Shown: positions 46,000 to 57,010 of the stretch, piece by piece
How positions within the stretch are numbered: position 1 is the first letter of the stretch
Layout: the number at the start of each line of letters is the position of its first letter
DNA from: Aspidapion aeneum
Lineage: Eukaryota; Arthropoda; Insecta; Coleoptera; Brentidae
Length of the DNA: 64,000 bases
Assembly (NCBI GenBank): GCA_963576565.1
Contig: OY755042.1
Coordinates: 111,219,314-111,283,313, forward strand
Direction: 5' to 3'
Notes under the pieces: generated by a model
Told to the model about the DNA's origin: nothing
The model's database searches: none
Seen by the model: only the letters and a program-made list of their open reading frames with translations
Program-made: the position numbers and the translations under genes

Positions 46000-48960
46000 A
46001 AAAAATCCAAAAAACCCTAAAAATGGATCACAAAAACTGACTTTAAATAGCCTCAGTTTTCTTGATTTCATTACTCAAAAATTCAGTATCCTAAAAGCAA
46101 GTATCTATGTCAAGTTTTTTTCTACCAGAAAAATAAGACTTTTTTTTTTCATTTTAAATACCCTTAATATTTTAATGTACATTTAACATATTTATTTGCT
46201 TCTGGGATACAGAAAGAGAATACAAAAATAAATGGAACAATGGTTTAAACCATGTATCCTAATAAAAAAAAGAAAATATTAAAATAACATTAAAAAAAGC
46301 GTATAAAAATATCTAAAAGATTTTTAGCGATCAAAAATCCTAAAAAACTTAAAAAGGGATCACAAAAACTGACTTTAAATAGCCTTAGTTTTCTTGATTC
46401 CATTACTCAATATCTGAATTCTAAAAGCAAAGTATCTATGTTAAGTTTTTTCTTCCAGAAGAAAGGGTTTTTTAATTTTAAATGCCCTTAATATTTTAAT
46501 GTGTATTTAACATATTTATTTGCTTCTGGGATACAGAAGGAGATTACAAAAATAAAAGGAACAATGGTTTAAACCATGTATCCTAACAAAAAAAAAGAAA
46601 ATATAAAGATAACATTAAAAAAAGTGCATAAAAATGTCAAAAAGATTTTTAGCGATCAAAAATCCTAAAAAACTTAAAAAGGGATCACAAAAACTGACTT
46701 TAAATAGCCTTAGTTTTCTTGATTCCATTACTCAATATCTGAATCCTAAAAGCAAAGTATCTATGTTAAGTTTTTTCTACCAGAAGAATAAGGCTTTTTT
46801 TGTTTTAAATGCCCTTAATATTTTAATGTGCATTTAACATATTTATTTGCTTCTGGGATACAGACAGAAAATACAAAAATAAAAGGAACAATGGTTTAAA
46901 CCATGTATCCTAATAAAAAAAAGAAAATATAAAGATAACATTAAAAAAAGTGTACAAAAATATCTAAAAAATTTTTAGTGATCAAAAATCCTAAAAACCT
47001 TAAAAAGAAATCACGAAAACTGAGTTTAAATAGCCTCAGATTTCTTAATTCCATAACTCAATATCTGTATCCTACAAGCAAAGTATCTATGTTAAATTTT
47101 TTCTACCAGAAGACAGGGTTTTTTAATTTTAAATGCCCTTAATATTTTTATGTACATTTAACTTATTTATTTGCTTCTGGGATACAGAAAGAGAATACAA
47201 AAATAAAAGGAACAATGGTTTAAACCATGCATCCTAAATAAAAAAAAGAAAATATAAAGATGACATTAAAAGATGTCTGAAAGATTTTTAGGGATCAAAA
47301 ATCATAAAAACCTTAAAAGGAATCACAAAAACTGACTTTAAATAGCCTCAGATTTCTTGATTCCATAACTCAATATCTGTATCCTACAAGTAAAGTATCT
47401 CTCGATCTATGTTAAGTTTTTTCAACCAGAAGAAAGGGTTTTTTAATTTTAAATGTCCTTATTATTTTAATGTGTATTTAACATATTTATTTGCTTCTGG
47501 GATACAGAAGGAGATTACAAAAATAAAAGGAACAATGGTTTAAACCATGTATCCTAATAAAAAAAAGAAAATATAAAGTTGATATTAAAAAAAGTGCATA
47601 AAAATGTCTAAAAGATTTTTAGTGATCAAAAATCCTAAAAACCTTAAAAAGGGATTACAAAAACTGACTTTAAATAGCCTCAGTTTTCTTGCCTCCATTA
47701 CTTAATATCCGTATCCTACAATCAAAGTATCTATGTTAAGTTTTTTCTACCAGAAGAAAGGCTTTTTTTTATTTTAAATGCCCTTAATATTTTAATGTGC
47801 ATTTAACATATCTATTTGCTTCTGGGATACAGAAAGATAATACAAAAATAAATGAAACAATGGTTTAAACCATGTATCCTAATAAAAAAAAGAAAATATA
47901 AAGATAACATTAAAAAAAGTGCATAAAAATGTCTAAAAGATTTTTAACGATCAAAAATCCTAAAAAACTTAAAAAGGGATCACAAAAACTGACTTTAAAT
48001 AGCCTTAGTTTTCTTGATTCCATTACTCAATATCTGAATCCTAAACGCAAAGAATCTATGTTAAGTTTTTTCTACCAGAAGAAAGGGTTTCTTAATTTTA
48101 AATGCCCTTAATATTTTAATGTGTATTTAACATATTTATTTGCTTCTGGGATACAGAAGGAGATTGCAAAAATAAAAGAAACAATGGTTTAAACCATGTA
48201 TCCTAATTCAAAAAAAAAAATATATAAAGATGACATTAAAAAAAGTGCATAAAAATGTCTAAAAGATTTTTAGTGATCAAAAATCCTAAAAACTTTAAAA
48301 AGAAATCACAAAATCTGACTTTAAATAGCCTCAGATTTCTTGATTCCATAACTCAATATCTGTATCCTACAAGCAAATTATCTATGTTAAGTTTTTTCTA
48401 CCAGAAGAAAGGGTTTTTTAATTTTAAATGCCCTTAATATTTTAATGTGTATTTAACATATTTATTTGCTTCTGGGATACAGAAAGAGAATACAAATATA
48501 AAAGGAACAATGGTTTAAACAATGCATCCTAATAAAAAAAATAAAATATAAAGATGACATTAAAAAAAGTGCATAAAAATGTCTAAAAGATTTTTAGCGA
48601 TCAAAAATCCTAAAAAACTTAAAAAGGGATCACAAAAACTTTAAATAGCCTTAGTTTTCTTGATTTCATTATTCAATATTTGTATCCTACATGGAAAGTC
48701 CCTAGGTATGCTAAGTTTTTTTTCCAGCAGCCTTTATGAGTTTTACCTTGATTTATAGAAACGCTTTTTAAGTTAAAATACCCTTACACTTAACATATTT
48801 ATTTGTTTCTGCGATACAGAAATAATAGGAGAATACCTATGAGACATAAAAGGAACAATGGTTTACTATATTGTAACCTTGTAACCTAATAAAAAAAAAG
48901 AAAATTTAAGGGTACCTACTTATTGACATTAGGAAAAAGTACATAAAATGTCTTAAAAGA
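46000..48960 (+). repeat. Satellite array, about 325-bp unit, about nine copies
   Basis: The landmark GATTTTTAGCGATCAAAAATC recurs every 316-328 bp (46318, 46642, 46967, 47283, 47611, 47938, 48265, 48590). A partial first unit precedes and a decayed last unit follows. Every unit has the 14-bp palindrome ATGGTTTAAACCAT (one mismatch in one unit) and a TGCTTCTGGGATACAGA block. The 60-67-codon frames inside (MSKRFL..., repeated) are periodic by-products and not genes. It begins only about 40 bp after the last E75 polyadenylation signal. Confidence 0.93.
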
Positions 48961-49294
48961 TTCTTTAGTGAAAAAAATAAATAAAAAGTACATCAAGAAT
49001 CAATAAAATAAATTACAAAATATTTAATATATTGGATACATATATACCTGGAAAATTAAGAATAAATATAAGTAAGATTAGTGAAAAAACTATCAAATTA
49101 ATAGACACGCATCAAAAAATGATTCTTTGAATATATTTTTTGTCAAAAAACATTCTGATCTGATCATTGGCAAATTTTTAAATATTTTTTGTTTCATAAA
49201 AGAGCACGTTAGTGAGTTGAACTGTTTATTGCGAATGAAATTCCAATAAGACTGAAATTCGAAGAATTCCCCGCAAACCAAACCGTATCCAAGA

Positions 49295-49440
49295 AAATGT
49301 TTTGGGGGGGGGGCGAGACCCCATGAAGTCGTATTTTATGCTATTTAAGTTTTTTATTCATGTAAAAAAATGAGGCTTGGGGGGCCCGGGCCCAGATCCT
49401 CCCCCCCTGGTTGGGCCTCTGGATTACGACGAATTTTATA
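49295..49440 (-). mobile_element. Small hAT-type MITE, degraded inverse copy
   Basis: Inverse of the 52516-type element: a G run, GTCGTATTTTATGCTATTTA core, then the C-rich and GGGCCCGGGCCC end. No target duplication identified. Confidence 0.55.
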
Positions 49441-49444
49441 TACA

Positions 49445-50085
49445 AGTACTCTACTTTGTGACCTTGCATTGGCAGGTCAGGTCAGAGGGTCTTTCGATGA
49501 AAATGCTTTTCAATAAAATTGTTTGAAAACAATAATTTTAGCAAAATGGAATCTTAAATATTCAAAATATTACGACTGCAAAATAAGAATTTATGATTCT
49601 TTTACAACTTTTTGGATGTCGTTCAATAACGGTGTAATATTTCCGTATTTAAATTATTATGTGTCAAGATTTTTTTTTAAATCAAGGTTATAACATGTGA
49701 AAAATATTTTTTTTCTGAATAACAGGGAACTCGATTTTTTAAAATAAGATTGAACATCTACCTGGGGACCCCCCCATGTGCCCCCATGACATTCAAATAA
49801 AATGTGCAAAATGTTCCGCAGGTAAACAAATTTCGTAAAAAATTGCAGTTTTGCTTTTGCTTCAATAAGTAAATACCAAAGAGGAAGAGGGTGGATCCCC
49901 AACCCCCCTGAATCCGCCGTCACTGCTAATAACAATATAATTTGGTGGTAATCGCCCCTCCCACAATTATGTATGTATAAAATAGTAAGTAGTAAGGTCA
50001 AGAAACAAAAATTAACTAAAACTTAATAAACACAAATAATCTTAATTTTACAAAAGTGACTAAGTCCGTATTCTACTTCCTAATT
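49445..50085. other. Non-coding with G/C runs
   Basis: The 114-codon minus-strand frame at 49657-50001 spans C-runs and ends with a GCCGTCACTG-type hAT terminus near 49915-49932. It is therefore more likely transposon debris than a gene. Confidence 0.35.
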
Positions 50086-50414
50086 AAGTTAAAACAAAAA
50101 GACCTTCAACTAACCGACTCAACTGATTCTGAAAACTTGACTTTTTAATTAAAAGTGAATACTTTTAACCTTTGTAGATATATTTTTACTTTTTATGACT
50201 AATTTTAATTCAAGTTTTATTATTCAATTTTTCTTTTCTTTCTGATTTCCGAAAATATAAAATTTGAAAATTTATACCCTTGATAAAAACACTGCTCTTA
50301 GTTAGATACTTCTCTAGCCTTTATTTTTCATTTTAATTACATTTTTTGTTAAAATACTTCTTAATAATTGTATTATATTACCTTTTTAAATTTACCATTT
50401 TTTTGTGATATCAA

Positions 50415-50715
50415 ATATCTATCTGTCCCTCTTTGGACATAGGGCTTCCCCAATATCTTCAATTCTTCTCTGTCTATTGCCGTGTTCATCCATCTAGCTC
50501 CTGGATGTCTCTTCAAATCGTCCGCCTATCTCATTTGAGGTCTTCCCCTTCTTCTTTTATTTTCTCAAGCATTTTCATCAGTTCTTCTTTCTTATCTGTT
50601 ATTAAGGCAATATCATTAGCATATCTTAGGTGGTTTAAGTATTGTCCGTTTACTTTGATGCCTATTTCTTTCGAATCTAAGTTTTTAAAAACATCTTCTA
50701 GTGCCTGGTTAAATA
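50415..50715 (-). pseudogene. LINE family B fragments within the array
   Basis: At 50420-50570 the minus strand carries the element's 3' terminal block (GGGGAAGCCC-type and a TAGATATT tail). At 50575-50715 it carries the RT motif-C region (L-x-Y-A-N-D-like), collapsed together by internal deletion. Inserted into the 175-bp array. Confidence 0.65.
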
Positions 50716-51159
50716 GTTAAACAAAAATATAAAATATGTTTAAATGCACTAGGATTTTAAAAATGTACCCTTGAAAAAAAATAGACCATACTCACGTAAC
50801 TTTGTAGATATTTCTACTTTTTATGATTCATTTTAATTAAATATTTATTTGAATGCATTGTATTATATTACTTTTTTTAATTTATTTATTTTTTTATTTC
50901 AAAATTATAAAATATTTTTATGCTCTGAAAATAAGTTTAGACCGGCTTTGAAAATGTACCCTTGAATAAACAGTTAACTTTGTCGTTATATCTACTCTTC
51001 ATGAATGATTTCAATTAAATTTTTTATATAAATAAATTGTATTATAATATTTTTTTATTTATCTTTTCTTTCCTTCTGATTTCAAAAATATAAAATAAGT
51101 TTATATTCTCTAAAAAAGGCGCAGACCGGCTTTGAAAATGTTCCACAGACCCTTTCATA

Positions 51160-51610
51160 AGCTTTTTATTAATGTCTGGAAAAATACTTCAAATAATTCT
51201 GTAATCTTATGCTTCTTCAACTAATTAATAGATTTGTTAAAATTGATGTACCAAACGATCATAAACATCAAATTGTTCTTCTTATCAATTCCGAACGATT
51301 ATTGCCCGTCTCACAGAATATCCGTATTTTAAAGCAGAATTGTTTTTTTTAATCAATATGTAGCATACCGTTAGAAAGGTAATCAACTAGAGAAGTTTTT
51401 AAAAGAAAATAAAGTTCTCAAGTGTCGATACTTTTTTAATTTTTAATTTTGAAGTTGATTTTCTTTCAGAAAATCACTAATGTTCTTCAATAAAAAACCT
51501 TTATGTCCCTTTGGTACATAAATTTTAACAAATCTATTATTTAGTTGAAGTAGCATAAGATTAGAGAATTAAAAAAAAAATGGTGCTTTTCCAGACATTA
51601 ATAAAAAGCT
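51160..51610. mobile_element. Foldback element with about 97-bp inverted arms
   Basis: The left arm starts AGCTTTTTATTAATGTCTGG; the right arm ends with its inverse, CCAGACATTAATAAAAAGCT. Inner blocks (CTTATGCT-CTTCAACTAA and AATAGATTTGTTAAAATT) also mirror each other across a centre near 51385. No coding sequence. It interrupts the 175-bp array. Confidence 0.8.
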
Positions 51611-52515
51611 GACGAGGGTTTAAAGGTGGGATTTTGGGTAATTTGAGAAAAAAATTAAAAAATTCATATCTCTTTAGCCGTGCCTCTAAGGACCCAAGTT
51701 CCAAGGTTGAAAAGGTAGCAAATGACCCCAACAATATCCCAAAAAATTTTCACGGTTCATGTGCCAAACACCCTGTATTACCTTTTTAAATTTATATTTT
51801 CTTTCTGATTTCAAAAATATAAAATGGTTTTATGCTAAAAAAATAGGTTTAACGGTTTTAAAAATGGACGCTTAAAAAAAGGATACTAATTATACTCAGT
51901 TAACTATGTAGATATTTCTATCCTTTATGATTCATTTTAATTATTTGTTTTTTAATCCCTTGTTTTTTTACTTATTTAAATGTAATTTTCTTTCTGATTT
52001 TAAAAATATAAAATATGTTTATGCTCTAAAGATAATTTTAGACCGTCTTTGTAAATGTATTTGAAAAAAAGGACTAAACTCACCTAACTTTGTAGATATT
52101 TCTACTCTTCATGACTAATTTTTATAAAAAAATCTATTTGGGTACAGTGTAGTATATTACCTTTTTTAATTCATCTTTTCTTTCTGATTTAAAAAATATA
52201 AAATAGTTTTATACTAAAAAAATAGGCTTAATCCGGCTTTGAAAATGTACCATTGAAAAAAAAATATTGTGGATATTTCTACACTTTTTAAGTTTTTCTT
52301 TTCTTTGTGATTTCAAAAACATACATGTTTAATTAGAGGCAAAAAAATAAAGGTTATTATTAGTATTTTTTCAAAAATTTATCCTCTAAAAATAGCTTTA
52401 GATCTATTTTTAAAATATACCCTGAAAAATAGACCCCAGTTAACTTTATAGATATTTTCACTCTTTATGATTCTTTTCAAATCAATTTTTATTTAAATAT
52501 CTATATTGTATTGTA

Positions 52516-52669
52516 CAGTGGCGTATATACGGGGGGGGGCCTGGGGGGCCGAAGCTAAGATTTTTTTGGATATTTTCCACATTTCATGAATTCAAACATA
52601 AAATAGCATAAAATACAGCCTCATGAGGTCTCGGGCCCACCCCGAAACTTTTTTCTATATACGCCACTG
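52516..52669. mobile_element. Intact 154-bp hAT-type MITE
   Basis: The ends CAGTGGCGTATATA and TATATACGCCACTG are exact inverse copies. The 8-bp target duplication GTATTGTA is at 52508-52515 and 52670-52677. The interior carries the G-run and ATAAAATAGCATAAAATA core that identify the degraded relatives at 8930, 40070 and 49295. Confidence 0.93.
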
Positions 52670-53084
52670 GTATTGTATTATATTAACTTTATAAAGTTAG
52701 CTTTTCTTTCTCATTTCAAAAATATAAAATATGTATATTCTCTAAAAATTGGTTTAGACCGGTTTTAAAAATGTTTTAAAAACGAGACTTTCTATGCTCA
52801 ACTAACTTTGTAGATATTTGTTCTCTTGAAGACTCATTTTAATTAAATTTTTCTCTTAAATACATTTTATTAATATACTTTTTTCAATGTATATTATGGT
52901 TTCAAAAATATAAAATATGTTTATGCCCTTTTAAATAGGCTTAGACCGGCTTTGAAAATGTACCCTTAAAAAAATGGACTATTATACTCACTCCTTATGA
53001 ACCATTTCAATTCTAATTTTTATTTGAATACATGGCATTATAATACATTGTTATGATCTAAAAATAGGCTTAGACTAGCTTTAC

Positions 53085-53949
53085 CAAGGCTAACAAAAAA
53101 TACAGGCCCCGACCCTGAATAAATCAGCTGTTCTCGGGGGGCTGACTTTTACATTGGGTCTTATGGGAGGTCTGATGTTTTTTTCTGATATTTTTAAAAT
53201 GGCACTACAAATTTTTGCGAAATTTTATTTAAATATTCTCAGACACCATTCCGATATTCCACCAAACTTTTGTAAGGATCCAAGATGATTAAAAGGTTAA
53301 AATCTTCAAGATTTAACATTCCTTATTTTGAATTCAAATTACCCGCAATGTTTCGCATGTCAACTGTTAAATTTGACATGCATTTGTCTTTCTCGTCTGT
53401 TTTTGTCATGAGATTTGTGATTTGTGTGTAGTATTGTGAAACTTTTTTGATTTTTTAATAATTTTTTACAATAAAGTTAATTTGGAATCCAAAAAAACCA
53501 GCATTCATCTTTTTAAAACAAAATTACACTACAAAAAATCATTTTTTAATGTTGTGATTTTTGTAAACACATGCAAATAACTATATTAAGTTTTAGAAGT
53601 CTGCCGAGTGCCGAATATAAACAAATAGATATAAGTAATGTGATTACTTTCCACGCAGAAACAAACACATTCGCTTCTGCTTTAAATTTGATTTTTATGT
53701 GAGCTAATGAAGCGGCCCTCAAAAATTAAGGATTACTAAACCTTAAAAAAAATTTCTGCAAGAATGAAGTAAAAACAATCTCAAAACCAACTTTATTTAA
53801 AAAAATCAAATATTCATGAATCGTCATTCCAACTTCAATATTTTAAAGAAAATCAGCTGGGTCGTGACGTGACCATCAAAAAAAAAATCAGCTCTCGATG
53901 TGACGTCAACAAAGTGGATGATCGTGGCCCGTCCGTTTTGATAGCCCTG
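53085..53949. mobile_element. 865-bp element with CARGGCTA ends
   Basis: The left end CAAGGCTAACAAAAAATACA and the inverse of the right end (CAGGGCTATCAAAACGGACG) are imperfect terminal inverted repeats of about 28 bp. GCTTTAC flanks both sides (53078-53084 and 53950-53956). It lies inside a unit of the 175-bp array. An inverse copy enters the window at 63890. It has no transposase; hAT-like ends are suggestive only. Confidence 0.75.
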
Positions 53950-53995
53950 GCTTTACAAATGTACCCTTACAAAAAATATAGACTACAATCAGTTT

Positions 53996-55496
53996 GATGA
54001 TTGATTGATGATTCATATGTGAGTGGGCCTTGCAGCCCTTCCACTGCGACCACCAGTGGGTCTATTGTGGCTCACTTTTGAGTGGTTTCTCACCACTGTA
54101 TGCCTAATCCTCCAAAAAGGCCGGCTTTCAGTTTGGGTGAGACACTGTTCAGATCTTCTGAGTCGATCTGAGGTTTATCGAAAGTATTCTGACGTAAACG
54201 TGCAATAGCCGGACTTTCGCACAGTACATGTCTGACTGTTTCGTCATCCTCCATACAGAGTCTACATTCGGTCTCTTCTGTTAGTCCCATTTTGTGCATG
54301 GGTACTCTCAGTCGACAGTGACCCGTATAAAGACCAGTCACTATACGTATCTTTTGTCTGGTAAGTCCAATAATGTTCCTGGCTCTGTTTCTACAAGGTT
54401 CTTTAATGAACTCTTTAGAGTGAGTCAGTTCTGACATATTTATCCAGTATTGTTGGAAGCTATTCTCCATCCGTTTTAATATGGTTGATTTAGCAGCATT
54501 GTATGATATCCCCAGGGCTGACTCGGGGCCGAAAAATTCTGCAGATGCTTCCCTCGCTGCTAGGTCTGCGGCCTCATTTCCCTCGTGCCCAGAATGCCCT
54601 GGTATCCATACTAATGATATATTGTTAGCACTACCAAGCGCATTCAGCGAATCTTTATAGCTCCTCACGGTTCTCGATGAGACCGTATAGGAATCAAGCG
54701 CTCTTAAGGCTGCTTGACTGTCGGAGAAGATTTCTATTGTCCTGTTTGTCCATTTGTGGTCAGTAATCTACCGGGCACACAGTTCAATGGCTACGAGTTC
54801 GGCCTGAAATATAGTAGCCAATTGGCCGAGACTATGTTTAATCTCGACTTTTTCTTGAATACTAACAACTCCAGATCCAACGCCCGAAGGCCCGTCGGTA
54901 TACCAGAAGCTATCGTTATTTGAAAAATTGGTCCTGTTTTTAACCAGTCCTCCCTCTCCGGGAGAATAATGTTGTGTAGCTTTCTGCTGTACACCGTGTT
55001 GGGCATGACGTCGGATATCATTCCTAGGTTGCATCTAGCTCTTGTTCCCTTATTAGGGCTGTTGATATCACTTTGTTTGCCCTGCCATCCTGGTAGTTGG
55101 CTCTTAGTCTGTATGTTGCTCTTCGTGCCTCCGCCTCTAAGAAAATGTGAAGCGGAGGTAAGTTTAGTAAGCATTCAAGCGCAGTCGAAGGGCAATAGAG
55201 CTCATTGCAACACATATGGCAAGACTGGCTTGTCATTGTAAGCTGGTTAGTTTGGCCCTTGAGGTTCTTTGATGTCCCTTCTCGAACCAGACTATTGCGA
55301 CATACGCAATCATTGGTCTGATGACTGTTATATAAAGCCAATACATTTGTTTGGGGCTAGTGCCCCAGGTTTTTCCGCAAATCCTTTTGCACGTCCATAA
55401 GGACAGTGTGGCTTTGCGGGTTACTTTTTCCATATGGGCATTCCAGGTAATAGTTTTATCTAGAGTGACCCTAGGTATTTCCCCTCTGATCTGATT
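53996..55496 (-). mobile_element. 5'-truncated LINE family C (RNase H-bearing, Jockey/R1/I group)
   Basis: The minus strand encodes, in broken frames: an RT thumb-connection region (55233-55499, ITWNAHMEKVTRKATLSLW and YITVIRPMIAY), an RNase H domain and a C-terminal region. RNase H shows YTDGPSGVGSGV and ATIFQAELVAIELC (about 54770-54990), then VWIPGHSGHEGNEAADLAA (54500-54610). The C-terminal C-x2-C-type block is ECRLCMEDDETVRHVLCESP. The target-site duplication CAATCAGTTT is at 53986-53995 and 55497-55506. The 3' end carries a (TGAT)n-like tail. Frameshifts near 54690 and 55030 and the 5' truncation make it inactive. Confidence 0.92.
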
Positions 55497-55506
55497 CAAT
55501 CAGTTT

Positions 55507-56241
55507 ACTTTGTAAATATTTCCACACCTTATAATTCATTTTAGATACATGAAAACACGTTATATTTGACGTATCGTTGACAGTACCATGACGTGACGGT
55601 ATCGGTACAGCATAAACTAATAATTAGTTTATGGGTACAGTATTAATCGCGCCTAAATCTTCTGAATATGGACGAAAAAAAAAACAATAAAAAAAAATGT
55701 ATTGATGTCCACTTCCTTATTGAAGATACAAGGTCACAGAATTGCGTAATATACCTACAAGCAGATGAAAATTGCCTTGTGCAAATAAAATTTTTATAGC
55801 CGTGAAACAATTTAGTTATGACATGGTTCTATTAATAATAGGGAAGTGACAACATTTTAATGTTTAAGAGTAATTACTTAAATATTCAAAACCAAATTAT
55901 TTATAAAAAGTTTTTGCCTAGATACTCCCAAAGTTCCCTAAATCTAATTTTTCCATATCGAGGGTCTCAGTGCAGTTCCCCCTAAGTGAATTTTTAGAAA
56001 ACTTACCAGGAAAAGCGAAAAATTGCAGTAAACTGACAGCTGATTTTTTTAAAGACTTTTCTAAGAAAAGCATTTGCTTTAGTGTTACAATTTTTTTACG
56101 ACTTCAAGTGATTCTCAATAAATGGCGCCACCTGTCACGATCATAATGATGCCGAAAAGCACAATTCGAAAAAATGTTCACCTACGAGGTACTGACCCTC
56201 TATATCGCAACTCAACTCAGAGCGTCGTTTTTTTTTTGCGT
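55507..56241. other. Array remnant and non-coding sequence
   Basis: The first 60 bp continue the 175-bp array. A palindrome (AAACTAATAATTAGTTT) is at about 55615-55631. Nothing else is recognised. Confidence 0.4.
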
Positions 56242-56378
56242 ATACAGGGCAGTGGCGGCGCGTAAGGTTTAAAAGTGGCGGTTCTGCAAAGTGGGGAACA
56301 AGACAATTTTTAAAAAATCCGGTAAATGGTTCAAATCGTCAGCATCGGAAATAGTCCATTTTTATAGTCACCACCAAA

Positions 56379-56564
56379 CAAGCGCGGATTTGAGGGGGGT
56401 AACGGGGTAATTACCCCCCTAGAAAAAGAAAAATGCACTTTTTCCTAATAAAATAAGGGAAAATAGGAGAATTACCCCCCCCCCTCTAAATAAAAATTAT
56501 ATTACAAAAAAAAATTGTCGACTATTACCCCCCCCCCCTAGATTTTGAACCAGATCCGCGCTTG
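56379..56564. mobile_element. 186-bp MITE nested in the hAT element
   Basis: The ends CAAGCGCGGATTTG and CAGATCCGCGCTTG are inverse with one mismatch. The 8-bp target duplication CCACCAAA is at 56371-56378 and 56565-56572. Poly-C/G tracts lie just inside each end. The ends are unlike the other hAT families here. Confidence 0.9.
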
Positions 56565-56909
56565 CCACCAAATATTAAACAAGGAAAACCAAATAATTTA
56601 TTTTTTACACTGCACCTACAAATCCATTTAAAACGCTTATAAACATCGCGAGAGAATTTTCTTGTATAGTTTTTGCCGCGACTTTTTCCCCCATACATTA
56701 TTTCTAAATATGGTAAGGGAATTAACGTCCTTAAATGGTGTAACGCAAAAATTCGGGATTTTTGATCCCCTCCCCCCCCCCTCGTAACCCATTTTCAAGA
56801 AAAAAACACATGAAAAAACCATTGCGTGTAACGCAAAGCCAACCCCCCCCCCTTGAGAGTTACGTAATTTAAGGATAGGCCCTAAAGGACAACCTTTTTG
56901 TTTGATTTT

Positions 56910-57010
56910 TAACTTTTCGTTGAAAAAAAAGGTAAACTTTTCGTTAAAAAAAGGTAAACTTTTCGTTAAAAAAAAGGTAAACTTTTCGTTCAAAAAAAGG
57001 TATACTTTTA
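56910..57010 (+). repeat. Minisatellite, about 22-bp unit
   Basis: AACTTTTCGTTAAAAAAAGG is repeated four times in a row with one-base variation, flanked by a decayed fifth unit. Confidence 0.85.

Larger units (their letters stand above)
50090..53080 (+). repeat. Degenerate array, about 175-bp unit, with later insertions
   Basis: The block TTTGTAGATATTTCTACT, followed by TTTATGATTCATTTTAAT, recurs at about 50171, 50807, 50976, 51906, 52086, 52262, 52441 and 52803, usually after a GACCGGCTTTGAAAATGTAC block. The array resumes at 55503 after the 865-bp element and the LINE. Units diverge strongly, so the array is older than the elements inserted in it. Confidence 0.8.

Noticed and set aside
46634..48437. 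Repeated 60-67-codon frames starting MSKRFL
   Set aside because: They recur with the satellite period and appear only where unit drift leaves the frame open; composition is that of the AT-rich unit, with no domain.
49470..49490. AGGTCAGGTCA direct half sites
   Set aside because: Zero-spaced direct repeat in transposon-rich DNA downstream of the gene; too weak to call a receptor site.
49657..50001. 114-codon minus-strand frame
   Set aside because: Spans poly-C runs and a hAT-like terminus; composition is not protein-like.
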